64,000 bases of DNA from Pigmentiphaga litoralis (GTDB lineage Bacteria; Pseudomonadota; Gammaproteobacteria; Burkholderiales; Burkholderiaceae_B): positions 806,001 to 870,000 of the forward strand of contig NZ_BMXQ01000002.1 of assembly GCF_014651835.1 (NCBI RefSeq), read 5' to 3'. Below the pieces are notes generated by a model. That model did not search any database and was not told where the DNA came from. It saw only the letters and a list, made by a program, of their open reading frames with translations. Below are positions 8,570 to 18,600 of the stretch, piece after piece (the first letter of the stretch is position 1; the number at the start of each line of letters is the position of its first letter). A program made the position numbers and the translations under genes.

Positions 8570-8914
8570 GTGGCACTCGTGAGCGTCGAGCTGGCAAGGG
8601 CGAGCCAGCGCATCGAGATCGGGGAACAGGACGCCCTGGTCGAGTTCTATTTGGGCGCCGCCGAACAGGTTGCGCTCGACTACCTGAATCGGAAGGTCTA
8701 TTCCAACCTGGACGAGCTTCAGGCAGCGGTGCTAGCCGGTGACGCAGGAGAGAATCCCATCCTCGTCAATGGAGCCATTCAAGCCGGGATCCTGTTGATA
8801 TTTGGCCAACTTCATTCACATCGCGAGAACGTCGTTGTTGGCGTGACAGCTGCTGAGCTGCCGCAAGGCGCACGGTCACTGCTGCGTCCGAACCGCATTC
8901 GCCCAGGAGTCTAA
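8570..8914 (+). CDS. Head-tail connector (HK97 gp6-like)
   Basis: 114 residues from GTG 8570. The all-helical pattern (LVEFYLGAAEQVALDYLNRKVY, then AIQAGILLIFGQLHSHREN and ARSLLRPNRI) fits the gp6-like adaptor that binds beneath the portal ring. It lies right after the capsid block and before the head-closure gene. Confidence 0.85.
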   Translation: MALVSVELARASQRIEIGEQDALVEFYLGAAEQVALDYLNRKVYSNLDELQAAVLAGDAGENPILVNGAIQAGILLIFGQLHSHRENVVVGVTAAELPQGARSLLRPNRIRPGV

Positions 8915-9247
8915 ATGCTACGAGCTGGAACGTTGAACAGGCGTATCACGATTCAGCGCCGCGGCAGCGATCTTGATGGCTGGAATCAGCCGCAGCCGGA
9001 TTCGTGGAGCGACGTTGCAACCCTCTGGGCAAGCATTCGAACGATGAATGGGCGGGAATTTGCTGCCGCAGATCGTGATGCCTCGTCGGTGACGGCGAGC
9101 ATTCGCCTTCGATATCGCACCGACCTCACAGCCGGGATGCGGGTGCTGCACGGGTCGACCATCTACAACGTGACCGCCGTATTGCCAGACGAGCTGCGGC
9201 GGGAACACGTCGACCTTGCCTGCACGACGGGCATGGGGCAGAGGTGA
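8915..9247 (+). CDS. Head closure protein (SPP1 gp16 / head-tail adaptor family)
   Basis: 110 residues from ATG 8915, with a strong AGGAG five bases upstream and zero spacing from the previous stop. The family hallmarks are LNRRITIQRR at the N-terminus, the DVATLWASIRTMNGREF strand and IRLRYRTDLTAGMRV. It closes the head after packaging. Confidence 0.88.
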   Translation: MLRAGTLNRRITIQRRGSDLDGWNQPQPDSWSDVATLWASIRTMNGREFAAADRDASSVTASIRLRYRTDLTAGMRVLHGSTIYNVTAVLPDELRREHVDLACTTGMGQR

Positions 9248-9250
9248 GCA

Positions 9251-9736
9251 ATGGCCAAGGGCCAAGGCGGTAATCAGGTCAGCATCACCCTCGAGGGCGA
9301 TCTCAAGGCGCAGCTCGAGCAGTTCGCAGAGAACGTGCGTACGGAGGTCCTCCGACCGACGGTCTACGCCGCGGCGCGGGTGCTTTACGACGAAGTCAGG
9401 ATCCGCGTACCAGTGGATGAAGGGACCCTCTACGGGGCGGTCTATCACTGGCACAGCGAAAAGGAATCGACCGCCGGCCGCGTCGTGTATTACGTCGGTG
9501 TCAATAAGAAGAAAGCGCCGCATTGGCACCTAGTCGAGTTTGGCCACTACCGCACCAACGAACTCGTGAGGGTCAACGGCCGATGGATGGCGACCACGCG
9601 GCGCCTCGAGACGCCAGTCTGGGTACCGGCCTATCCGTACATTCGGCCATCCTACGACGCGAAGATCGGCGCGGCTTTGCAGTCGGCGCTTGATCGCGCC
9701 GGTGAAAAGATTGAGGAGATCGCCAATGGCGGTTGA
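9251..9736 (+). CDS. HK97 gp10-like tail completion protein
   Basis: 161 residues. The segment VYAAARVLYDEVRIRVPVDEGTLY is the diagnostic part of the HK97 gp10 family, and APHWHLVEFGHYRT plus PYIRPSYDAK follow in the usual order. The family sits at the head-tail interface. Overlaps the next gene by 11 bases. Confidence 0.88.
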   Translation: MAKGQGGNQVSITLEGDLKAQLEQFAENVRTEVLRPTVYAAARVLYDEVRIRVPVDEGTLYGAVYHWHSEKESTAGRVVYYVGVNKKKAPHWHLVEFGHYRTNELVRVNGRWMATTRRLETPVWVPAYPYIRPSYDAKIGAALQSALDRAGEKIEEIANGG

Positions 9737-10082
9737 GCAGGACATTATCGCGGCCGTCGGCCCGCTGGTCGGGGGCAGGTTATTCCCCGACGTGGCGCCA
9801 CCCGGAACGCAAGAGCCGTATGCGACTTTTCAGCAGATCGGTGGCCAGTCGCTCGCGTTCCTGGAATCGAAGCTGCCCGACCTTGCCAATGGCCGCTTCC
9901 AACTGAACGTCTGGTCGCGGCACCGCTCGGAAGCGTCCACGATCGCGCGTCAGATCGAGCGCGTGATGGTCGAATCGCCGGTACTGCGGGCAGAGGCACT
10001 CGGCGGCCTCATGGCTCGTTACGAAAGCGCGACACAGCAGTACGGCGCCCAACAGGATTTTTCTATCTGGTTCCGCACTTAA
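9726..10082 (+). CDS. Tail terminator / completion protein (DUF3168)
   Basis: 118 residues from ATG 9726 (MAVEQDIIAAVGPLV). GRLFPDVAPPGTQEPYATFQQIGG and the NVWSRHRSEASTIARQIE helix match DUF3168, related to lambda gpU-type tail terminators. An in-frame upstream start at 9690 would overlap the previous gene further and is not preferred. A terminator follows at 10100. Confidence 0.85.
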   Translation: MAVEQDIIAAVGPLVGGRLFPDVAPPGTQEPYATFQQIGGQSLAFLESKLPDLANGRFQLNVWSRHRSEASTIARQIERVMVESPVLRAEALGGLMARYESATQQYGAQQDFSIWFRT

Positions 10083-10099
10083 ACGGACCAGCCCCAACG

Positions 10100-10130
10100 A
10101 ACCGCCCCATCCGGGCGGTTTTTCTTTTTC
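10100..10130 (+). terminator. Terminator between tail terminator and tail tube genes
   Basis: AACCGCCC (10100-10107) pairs with GGGCGGTT (10113-10120) and is followed by a T/C-rich tract. It probably sets tail-tube transcription apart from the head genes, or acts as a partial attenuator. Confidence 0.75.
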
Positions 10131-10145
10131 TGCCAGGAGCCAGAT

Positions 10146-10802
10146 ATGGCCGTAAAACTTCCCAACGGATCGGTCGTCAGCATCGCAAGTGCATACGGCG
10201 CGTCGTTTCCCATTTCCGCCTTGAGCAATGCCAAGCCGCCCGTGGCTGCTGCCGCCGCCCACGGCCTCGAAGCCGGTTCCATCATCGTTGTCAACAGCGG
10301 TTGGGGCAAAGTCACCAATCGCGTGGCGCGTGCTTCGGCACTCACTGCCGACACGTTCTCTCTCGAAGGCTACGACACTACGAACGTTGCTCGCTTTCCG
10401 ACCGGCGCGGGCATCGGCTCCGCGCGCGAGGTGACCGCCTGGACGCAAATCTCACAGGTGCTCGATGTGGCGTCGTCCGGTGGCGACCAGCAGTTCTACA
10501 CCTACGGTTTCCTGGAAGACGATGGCGACGATCGGCAGCAGCCCACCAACCGCACGCCGTTCACGTTCACGTTCACGCTGGCCGATGACCCCGAAATGCC
10601 GCATCACGACGTGCTTTTGGCCGCCGATGAGTCGAAGGCCCCGCATGTCATTCGGATCGCCGTGCCCGACCGCGGCGTGCTGCTCTGGAACGCGTACGTC
10701 GGCTACAGCGGCATTCCAACCATGACGCGAAACCAAGGCATGACCTGCGCTCTGTCGCTGTCCTTGGAATCCCGCCCGATGCGCTACCGCGCGTCGACCT
10801 GA
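10146..10802 (+). CDS. Major tail tube protein
   Basis: 218 residues with CCAGGAG upstream. The sequence is rich in short beta-strands and ends in the SLSLESRPMRYR strand typical of siphophage tail tube subunits. Position directly before the G/GT chaperone genes and tape measure is the standard place for this gene. It should polymerise around the tape measure to build the tube. Confidence 0.82.
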   Translation: MAVKLPNGSVVSIASAYGASFPISALSNAKPPVAAAAAHGLEAGSIIVVNSGWGKVTNRVARASALTADTFSLEGYDTTNVARFPTGAGIGSAREVTAWTQISQVLDVASSGGDQQFYTYGFLEDDGDDRQQPTNRTPFTFTFTLADDPEMPHHDVLLAADESKAPHVIRIAVPDRGVLLWNAYVGYSGIPTMTRNQGMTCALSLSLESRPMRYRAST

Positions 10803-10821
10803 GATCGAAGGATAGATAAGC

Positions 10822-11136
10822 ATGGCTCGCAAATTTGCGTTGACCGCGTCGCCGACGTTCAAGTTGAAGGTGGACATCCCGATTCCCGGTGCCAAGCCGG
10901 AGCCGGTGGAGTTCATCTTCAAGCACCGAACCCGCGACGACTTCCTGGAGTTTCTGTCCATGCTTGCCGGCCGGGGCGACGTCGAGGTGATTCTCGACAT
11001 CGCGTCCGGTTGGGACCTGGAAGACGCGTTCACCGCCGACAACGTCGCCCGCCTGACGCAGCAGTACCTAGGCGCGGCGAATGCCGTGATCAGTGCCTAC
11101 ACCACTGAATTGCCGGGCCTGCGCCTGGGAAACTGA
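10822..11136 (+). CDS. Tail assembly chaperone, short form (gpG-like)
   Basis: 104 residues ending at TGA 11134-11136. FIFKHRTRDDFLEFLSMLAGRGD is a typical segment of phage tail assembly chaperones. Its final sense codons GGA AAC lie inside a slippery GGGAAAC heptamer directly before the stop, so a fraction of ribosomes should shift into the -1 frame and make the longer form. The short form is expected to bind the tape measure during tail assembly. Confidence 0.85.
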   Translation: MARKFALTASPTFKLKVDIPIPGAKPEPVEFIFKHRTRDDFLEFLSMLAGRGDVEVILDIASGWDLEDAFTADNVARLTQQYLGAANAVISAYTTELPGLRLGN

Positions 11137-11459
11137 AGGCGCTGGCGCGGGCACTGTACGAGGAGGAGGTCGACGGCGGACTGCTGCTTGGCGGCTTCCT
11201 GCCAGGCGACTGGGAAGACGAGCCGGTCGAGGTCTGGCCTGACAACCAGGCCGCCTTCGATCTCTTCTGCCGTCTGTCGACACAGTGGCGCGCTGGCGCT
11301 TCCGGCTTCTACGGGCTCGATTACGGGGTCATGTTCCAAATGATGGCGCGCATGCGCCTGACAGATCCAGAGCGTGACGCGCTCGAGGGTGATGTCCGCG
11401 TAATGGAGGCGGAGGCACTGGACGTCATGAATAGCCAACGAGAAAACCTACATGAGTGA
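10822..11459 (+). CDS. Tail assembly chaperone, frameshifted long form (gpGT-like, DUF1799 part)
   Basis: This is the predicted -1 frameshift product: residues 1-104 from the short chaperone, then 108 residues read from 11133 to the TGA at 11457-11459. The T part contains GGFLPGDWEDEPVEVWPDNQAAFDLFCRL in conserved DUF1799 style, and the helix LDYGVMFQMMARMRLTDPER. It has no good start codon or ribosome-binding site of its own and would be missed by ATG-based gene finding. The tape measure start (11452) overlaps its end. In lambda the long form bridges tape measure and tail tube. Confidence 0.8.
11127..11133 (+). other. Slippery heptamer GGGAAAC for -1 frameshifting
   Basis: In the zero frame it reads G GGA AAC followed by TGA, the canonical X-XXY-YYZ pattern. 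Lambda uses GGGAAAG at the matching G/GT place. The -1 frame continues open for 108 codons. Confidence 0.82.
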
Positions 11460-14391
11460 CGCAACTGTCGCGCGCGGCACGATTCGGCTGGAGGGCGACT
11501 CCACCGACCTCGACAACACGATCACGCAAGCGGGCCGCACCATTGATGGCTTGGGCCAGAAGGGCGCGACTGCTGGCAAGAAGGTGTCGGACGGCCTCAA
11601 GCAGGCCGGCGCCGGCGCGACCGAAGCGGCAGGCAAGATCGATGCGGCCGGTCGGCGCACCGTCAGCGCACTCGAGCGCGAGGCCGCGCAGGTAGGGCGT
11701 ACCCGGGCGGAATATCTTGAATGGCTCGCCGCACGTCGCGGCGTAACCACAGAAGCCGCTCCGTTCATTGCCAAGATTCGCGAGGCTGAGAAGGCTCTGC
11801 AGAGTCACGGCGACCAGCTGAACAAAACCGGCATCTCGGCGAAGCAGTTCCAGGCGGCACTGCGCGGCACGCCCGCACAGCTGACGGACATTGTGGTTTC
11901 GCTGCAGGGCGGCCAGGCGCCGCTCACGGTGCTGCTGCAACAAGGCGGGCAGCTCAAAGACATGTTCGGCGGGGTCGTGCCGGCGGTCAAAGGCTTGGCA
12001 ACCGCCACGCTGTCGCTGATCAATCCGTACACCATCGCCGCTGCAGCGATGGGCGCGTTGGCGCTTGTTTACAACCAGGGCGCCAATGAGCAGCAGCGGT
12101 TTGCCAATGGGCTGGCGCTGACGGGCAACTACGCTGGAACCACAGCCAGTCAGTTGTCGGACATGGCGCAAGAAATCGGCAACTCGGTTGGCTCGCAGCG
12201 CGCTGCCGCCGACGCGCTGGGTCAACTGGTCGAAACCGGCCAGCTCGGCGGCCCGGCGCTCGAAAGCATGGCGCGCTCGGCCGTTGCTGCCAGCGAAGGG
12301 CTGGGAAAGGCGGTCAAAGACACCGTTGCCGACTTCGTGAAGCTGCGGCAGGACCCGGTGAAAGCGATCGAGGAACTGAACGGGAAGTACCACTTCCTCA
12401 CGGCGGCCGTGTACGAGCAGATCCTGGCGCTCACCGAGGAAGGTCGGAAAAACGAAGCGGCGGCGCTCGCGCAGCGGACGTACGCGGCGGCGCTTGAGAC
12501 CATGAGCACGAAGGCCAAGGCAAACCTGGGCACGCTCGAATCGGCCTGGTCGTCGCTCGGCAAGATCGCGCGATGGGCGTGGGATGGGATGTTGAACATC
12601 GGACGTGAGTCCACCCTGACCGACACGATCACGGCCGCCGAGGCCAAGCTCAAGCAGCTGCAAGACGGGGCGTACGAGCGGGGTGCGGCCAGGCGGGTGG
12701 CGCAGGTCGAAGAGCAACGCAAGCTGCTCGAAGGCCTCTATGCGCAACGGGACAAGGCCGGGAAGGATGCGGCAGCGCAGGGCAGCAACACGAAGCGTGA
12801 CGAGGCGGGGATTGAGTGGGCCAAGCAGTCGCTCGAATACCGCACGAAAGCGCAGAAGGTAGAGGCGGAGATCGCTACCGCGCGCGCGCTGGGCGTTGCC
12901 GCCGGCAAGAGCGAAGCTGAGATTCAGGAGCGAATTGCCCAGATCCGGGCGAAGAACCAGACCAAGAACGCCGGCGCAGGCCAGATCCAGAAGGCAGATC
13001 TCGCTTTCGACGTCGCGGATATCCAAGCCCGGTACTCAATTGCGACCTCTGCGGCCAGCACCGCTGAGCGGACGCTGGACGCGGTCCGGGCAGCCGGGCT
13101 TATCTCGGAGCGTGACTACTACTCCCAAAAACGGGCGTTCATCACCGCCAACGCGGAGACGCAGCAGGCGGCGCTTAAAGAGGAAAACGCTCGGCTTCAG
13201 GCCGACAAGGCGACGGGCGCGGACCGAATCAACAACGACCGCAAGATCGCGCAGAACACCGCAAAGATGGCGGAGATCCGTGTCAAGGCCTCGGCCGACG
13301 TTGCCATCTCGACGCTGCAGGAGGAGGCGGCAAATACGAGGCTCGCCCAGTCATACCTGCAGGCGCAGCAAGCCGCGCAGGACTTCCTGGCGGCCACGAG
13401 CGCACGTTACCAACGCGAACTCGCTGGCGCCGGGCGTGGCTCGTTGTGGCGCGACCAGAACGCCGCCACAAACCAGATCAATGACCGGTACCAGGCGCAG
13501 CGTGATGAGTTGCGCAATAACCGGTCGTTGCTCGAGCTCGCCGGCCAGTGGAACGCGCAAGCCCAGCAGCAATACGACCGCCGGCTTGAAATCATCAACA
13601 GCGCGAATGGCCAGGCTCTGGTCTTGGATGCCAAGTACTGGAAGGACAAGATCGCGCTGCAGGACAACTGGCAGGTGGGGGCGCAAGAGGCGCTCGCCAA
13701 CTACGCCGACCTTGCGCGCGACAGGGCCGGGCAGGTAGGCAACGCGCTCACGAACAGCTTGCGCGGCGCCGAAGACGCGGCAGTGCAATTTGCTCGCACC
13801 GGGAAGCTCAGCATCGGCAGTTTCGCGGACACGGTGATCAACGAGTTCCTCCGCATCCAGGCAAGGACGGCGATTGCCAAAGGCGGCAATGCGCTGATGG
13901 GCGGATTGGCCTCGTTGCTCCCGTCCGTTTTCGGCTCGTTCTCCTCGAATTGGTCGTCGACCAACACGGCGAACCCCTGGAGCCTCTCGTCGATGGGCCT
14001 CGACAAGAACGCAAAGGGCGGTGTGTACCAGTCGCCAAGCCTGAGTTCCTACAGCGACCAAGTCGTGAACCGTCCGACGCTGTTCGCCTTCGCCAAGGGC
14101 GCCGGCTTGATGGGCGAGGCCGGTCCGGAGGCAATCATGCCACTGACTCGGACGCCCAGCGGTTCGCTTGGCGTCCGGGCCATTGGCGGTGCCGCCGGGG
14201 GCATAAAGGTCGAGGTTTACAACAACGGTCAGCCGGTGCGTGCCACGGCGACATCGATTCAGCAACCGGACGGCACGCAGTTGATCCGGATGGTGCTTGA
14301 TGCCGTCGGCGAGTCGATCGCGGATGGCGTCGGCGCTGTGCCGCGGGCGATGGAAGGTCGGTACGGCCTGCAACGCAACATGGGGTATTGA
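11452..14391 (+). CDS. Tail length tape measure protein
   Basis: 979 residues from ATG 11452. Long charged helical and coiled-coil stretches run through residues about 380-760, with a hydrophobic segment near 180-205 (LSLINPYTIAAAAMGALALVY) typical of tape measures. The N-terminus has RGTIRLEGDSTDLDNTI and the C-terminus AKGAGLMGEAGPEAIMPLTR, a widespread phage lambda gpH-like ending. By the rough rule of 0.15 nm per residue, the tail would be about 150 nm long. Confidence 0.92.
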   Translation: MSDATVARGTIRLEGDSTDLDNTITQAGRTIDGLGQKGATAGKKVSDGLKQAGAGATEAAGKIDAAGRRTVSALEREAAQVGRTRAEYLEWLAARRGVTTEAAPFIAKIREAEKALQSHGDQLNKTGISAKQFQAALRGTPAQLTDIVVSLQGGQAPLTVLLQQGGQLKDMFGGVVPAVKGLATATLSLINPYTIAAAAMGALALVYNQGANEQQRFANGLALTGNYAGTTASQLSDMAQEIGNSVGSQRAAADALGQLVETGQLGGPALESMARSAVAASEGLGKAVKDTVADFVKLRQDPVKAIEELNGKYHFLTAAVYEQILALTEEGRKNEAAALAQRTYAAALETMSTKAKANLGTLESAWSSLGKIARWAWDGMLNIGRESTLTDTITAAEAKLKQLQDGAYERGAARRVAQVEEQRKLLEGLYAQRDKAGKDAAAQGSNTKRDEAGIEWAKQSLEYRTKAQKVEAEIATARALGVAAGKSEAEIQERIAQIRAKNQTKNAGAGQIQKADLAFDVADIQARYSIATSAASTAERTLDAVRAAGLISERDYYSQKRAFITANAETQQAALKEENARLQADKATGADRINNDRKIAQNTAKMAEIRVKASADVAISTLQEEAANTRLAQSYLQAQQAAQDFLAATSARYQRELAGAGRGSLWRDQNAATNQINDRYQAQRDELRNNRSLLELAGQWNAQAQQQYDRRLEIINSANGQALVLDAKYWKDKIALQDNWQVGAQEALANYADLARDRAGQVGNALTNSLRGAEDAAVQFARTGKLSIGSFADTVINEFLRIQARTAIAKGGNALMGGLASLLPSVFGSFSSNWSSTNTANPWSLSSMGLDKNAKGGVYQSPSLSSYSDQVVNRPTLFAFAKGAGLMGEAGPEAIMPLTRTPSGSLGVRAIGGAAGGIKVEVYNNGQPVRATATSIQQPDGTQLIRMVLDAVGESIADGVGAVPRAMEGRYGLQRNMGY

Positions 14392-14392
14392 A

Positions 14393-14764
14393 ATGGCAGT
14401 GTTTCCGAGCGATGTCCGCTTCATCCTTGCAGGTGCAGGTATGGCGGAAAGCGTGCTCGTCGAGCGATCCGACCAGGAGCGCGGTCCGGCGAAGGTAAGG
14501 CGGGTGGAGTCTGACCCTACGGTGACCGTGTCGGGGACGCTGCTGTTTCGGTCGGCGGCGATCTTGAAGGACTTTCGCAAGTGGTACTACAGCCGCACGG
14601 GCGGCAACGCTGGCGCCAGCTGGTTTGACTGGCCTAATCCGCTGACCGGCACTGTCACGCAGGCCCGCATTGTGGCCGCATCGCTCGGTCCTATCACGCC
14701 CGTGGTTGGCCGATTCGGCATGTCGACGCGCGCTGCTGCGATCGAATACGTGGAGCGGCTATGA
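14393..14764 (+). CDS. Minor tail protein (gpM-like position)
   Basis: 123 residues from ATG 14393 (MAVFPSDVRFILAG), one base after the tape measure stop. The segment FRSAAILKDFRKWYYSRTGGNAGASWFDWPNP is beta-rich and similar to minor tail tip subunits that follow the tape measure. By position it corresponds to lambda gpM; I cannot confirm the family. Its stop overlaps the next start. Confidence 0.7.
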   Translation: MAVFPSDVRFILAGAGMAESVLVERSDQERGPAKVRRVESDPTVTVSGTLLFRSAAILKDFRKWYYSRTGGNAGASWFDWPNPLTGTVTQARIVAASLGPITPVVGRFGMSTRAAAIEYVERL

Positions 14765-15237
14765 CTCTGTCTGCCTCAATGCGAGCGCAGCTGCGGCGCG
14801 TAAACGATCCGGATGGGGTGCTGCTGCTGCTGCGCATCGACAGTCCTGACCTGAGCGCGCCGGTACGCGTCGCCGCCGACAACCGGGACTGGCGGATCAA
14901 CGGTGAAGACTTCGTCGCCTTGCCACTCGATATCACGCTACCGCAAGACGTGCCGAAGGAAAGCGCCCGCGCCCAGATCGAGATGGACAACATCGGCCGC
15001 GGAATGATGGCTGAGCTCGAAGGCCTGCCCATGGGCGCGACGCTGGACGTCACGTTGCAGATCGTGAGCCGCGCGGCGCCGGACGTTATTGAGTGGGAAT
15101 TCACTGCGGCTGCCACGAAGGCGCGCACGACCACGCCTCGCGTTGTCCTCTCCCTCGGCGATGACTGGATGTTCGGCCAGTCAGCCGTACTGCTGCGAGC
15201 CGACCCAACAACGATGCCCGGCATCTTCGCAGGCTGA
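14761..15237 (+). CDS. Tail tip protein (DUF1833, gpL-like position)
   Basis: 158 residues. LLLLRIDSPDLSAPVRVAADNRDW followed by FVALPLDITLPQD is characteristic of DUF1833 phage proteins, which sit where lambda has gpL. Probably part of the distal tail tip. Coupled to its neighbours by an ATGA overlap upstream and a 2-bp gap downstream. Confidence 0.78.
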   Translation: MTLSASMRAQLRRVNDPDGVLLLLRIDSPDLSAPVRVAADNRDWRINGEDFVALPLDITLPQDVPKESARAQIEMDNIGRGMMAELEGLPMGATLDVTLQIVSRAAPDVIEWEFTAAATKARTTTPRVVLSLGDDWMFGQSAVLLRADPTTMPGIFAG

Positions 15238-15239
15238 GT

Positions 15240-15680
15240 ATGGCAGTCACGATCATGGACGCGGAGCGGTACGTGGGCAGGCCCTACCTGCCCGGCGAGT
15301 TCGACTGTGGCTCTCTTGTGGTCCTGGTGCAGCGCGAACTGTTCGGCCGGCAAGTCGCCGCGGCGCCGGCACAAGAGCGCCCGCAAGGGTTGCGGGGCCA
15401 AGCCAGGGATATACGGACCACGCTCGTTCGCAATGTCGCACTCGTAGATGGGCCGGAGACTGGCGGCGTTGCGCTGTTCTGGGAAACGACGGTGCACGGC
15501 CGGCCGCCGCTCAATCGCCGGTGGCACGTGGGCATTGTTTTCATGCATTACGGCGCGCCCTGGATCCTGCACTGTGCGAACGAGGTGCACGGCACGGTCC
15601 TCGACACATTACAGAACCTGCAACGGCAGGGTCTTCACCTTGATGGATGGTACGGATGGAAGGACCCACCCCCGCGCTGA
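15240..15680 (+). CDS. NlpC/P60-like tail tip peptidase (gpK-like)
   Basis: 146 residues. Cys in FDCGSLVVLVQ and His in WHVGIVFM are placed as in NlpC/P60 cysteine peptidases, and the order is that of lambda gpK. It lacks the Mov34/JAB metalloprotease half found in lambda gpK, so it is a single-domain version. It should loosen peptidoglycan or assist tip assembly during DNA entry. Overlaps the J-like gene by 34 bases. Confidence 0.78.
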   Translation: MAVTIMDAERYVGRPYLPGEFDCGSLVVLVQRELFGRQVAAAPAQERPQGLRGQARDIRTTLVRNVALVDGPETGGVALFWETTVHGRPPLNRRWHVGIVFMHYGAPWILHCANEVHGTVLDTLQNLQRQGLHLDGWYGWKDPPPR

Positions 15681-18600
15681 ATCAGATTGCTCTGGCGATC
15701 GCTGCGCACCCACTGCGCCCGGAGATCGAGCACCGCGTCACGCCGGCCGGGCGATCGCTGGCTGAGACGTTGGCGGCCGAAGGCGTCCTGCCCGGTGCCT
15801 GGGCGGTAAGCGTGGGCGGTGTGGACGTGCCTGCCGAATACTGGCCTCGCGTTCGCGTCAAGCCCGGGCATTTGATTGAATGCCGGGCCGTGGTGCGTAA
15901 GCAGGTGCTCCAGATTGCTGCGATCGCAGCGCTGTCGTATTTCACGATGGGCATGGGTGGATTCGCCGCGGGCTCGTTCATGGGGCTGTCGGGCGCCGCC
16001 GGAGCGATTGCCGCCGGCACGGCGTTTGTCGCGGGCTCAATTGTCATCAACAAGCTTTTGCCACCCGCGAACGCGAAGATGGGCGGGGGCACCGCCGAGC
16101 GAGCGGTGTCCTATGGGATCTCGGGCGGGCGCAATACGGCGCGCCCCTATCAGCCGCTGGGCTTGATGCTGGGCGAATGCAAGGTCGTGCCGGATCTCGC
16201 AGGGCAACAGTTCACCTGGTTCGAAGGTGACGACCAGTACCTGAGCTGCTTGCTTCATGCTGGGATCAACTGCGGCAGCGTTCACTCGTTGCGGCTGGGC
16301 GATACCTTGTTGTCGGACTATTCCGACGTCCAGGTCACGCGTGTGGGCTTCCCCGCCGGCAACGATGGCCAGATGCCATCGACCTCAGTCGATAGCGTCG
16401 CAGGCGGCCTGCTGGATCGTCCAGACGATGCGGAGCCAGAATGGACTGTAAGAACGACCAGCCGCGACACTGTGCGCATCGCCGTGGACATCGAGGCGTC
16501 GGTGACATCGATCAACAACTCGGGCAACTGGCAATCGGCCAGTGTCTCGTTCGATGCCGAGTACCGCCCCACTGGCGGGGCGTGGGTGCCGTTCCTTGAC
16601 GGTCGCATCTCGCTGACCAACGCCAGCGGCAAGCCGGTCCGGCGAACGCTTACGATCGACGTGCCGGCTGCGCAATACGAAGTGCGCCTGCGCAAGGTCG
16701 ACCGCAATGCGACGAGCACGCAGCAGCAAAACACCGTCACCTGGACGGCGCTCAAGTCCTACCAGGCTGATACGGCCGATTACGCGGGTCAGGCGCGCGT
16801 GCGTGTTGAGGTCAAGGCCACGGGGCAGCTGTCGGGTTCCCTCGATACTGTGAACTGGATCGGCCGTGCCGCGGCCGTGCCAGTGTGGACCGGTACCGAA
16901 TGGGTTGAGGCGACCGAGCCCGGCGCGGCCGGCATCAGCAACCCGGGTGCGCAGCTGCTGATGCTCATGCGCGGCATCCGACGCCCAAGCGATGGTCGTT
17001 TGATCGCTGGCCTGGGCCTGCCGGACAGCAAGATCGACATTGAGAGCCTGAAAGCCTTCATGGTGCGGTGCGCCGCGAAGGGCTTTCGCTTCGACGACTT
17101 CGTGCAAGAAGCGATGACCATCGAGGACTTGCTCGAGGCAATCGCGGACGTCGGCTTTGGCCGACTGTCGCGGTCGACCGGAAAGTATGGCGTGGTGTGG
17201 CTTGCGGAGGACCAGCCGGTCAGCGGCGTCATCAACATGGCCACGATGAAGGCGCGAAGCTTCTCGGTGGACTATGACCTGCTGCCGACTGCCGAGGAAG
17301 CGCAATACGACTTCTACGATGCGCAGAACGGCTACACGCAGCAGTCCGTACGCGTGGTGTCACCGCTGGCCGTCACGACGCCGAACCGGCAAGCCAGCGT
17401 CAGCGTGCGCGGCATCAACTTTGCGACCCATGCAGCGCAGCGCGCCCGGCTGATGCTGGGCCAGTCCGCATATGCGCGCAAGTCCATCTCGTGGGAAATG
17501 GATCTGGAGTACATGGTTTACAGCACGGGCGCGCTGGTAGCGCTCAGCCACGACCTGACGCAGTGGGGGGCTGGGGGGCGCGTCGTCTCGTTCTCGCGCA
17601 ATACCGGCAACTGGACGATCGGTCTGGACGTGGAACTGCCGGTCGTCGACGGCGCCGTGCGGATGATGGCCCTGGCACTGCCGCGCGAGAAAACAATGCG
17701 TGTGTTCCCCGTTGCGAGCATCGCAGCGGACCGCCGCAGCATCACTGTGGCGCAGGCCTGGCCTGCCGACTTGCCGGCGCCAGGGGAGGGTGCCGACGTT
17801 CTTGATACGACCTGGCTGTTCGACATCAAGGCGACGCCCGGGTATCGCTGCCGGGTTGTGGCCGTTCAACCCAATAGCGGTATGACTGGCGCCCGCATCA
17901 CGGCGGTACCGGAAGCGCCGGAAATGTGGGAATACGTGTGGAATGGCGCGTGGACGCAGCCGGCCGGCGACAGTCTGCTTGCGCGCTTGCCGCCCGTGGC
18001 AATGAACGCCGCGGTCAGTGCCGAGCGGGTGCGCCTCGGCGAGACTTGGCGCACGGAATTGACGGTCACGTTCGACGTCGCCGGCAATTACGACCATGCG
18101 CAGGTATGGGGCGCCGTCAGCGGCGGTCCGATGGAATTGCTCGAGGCGAACGTGTACGGCACGCGCGCGTCGTGGTTTGCGGACCGTGGCCAACAGTGGA
18201 CGGTCGAGGTGCGGCCGTTCGACAGCCTTGGGCGCATGGGCACGGTTGCGACGGTGGCGTATTCCGTCGCCGGTGATGTGCCGGCGGAGGTCGCCGACCT
18301 TGCGGTCACGATGACGGAGCAGGGCGCCGTCGCGGCTTGGACACGGCCCGACGGCCTGCAGGGCGTGGATTGGTCCCTAACGGAGATCCGGGTCGGCGCA
18401 AGCTGGCTCTCCGGCTCCGTGGCCTTCTCCGGGCGTGCGGATAGTTTCAACCTTGGGTGGTTGGCGGCAGGCACCACGACCGTGTGGGCAAGTCACCGCA
18501 ACACCGCCGGCGATTGGAGCGAGCCCGTGACCGCATCGTTGGCCGTGCTTGCGCCGGACGAGCCGCTCGTCAGTACCGGTCGTGACCAGTCGACCATCCG

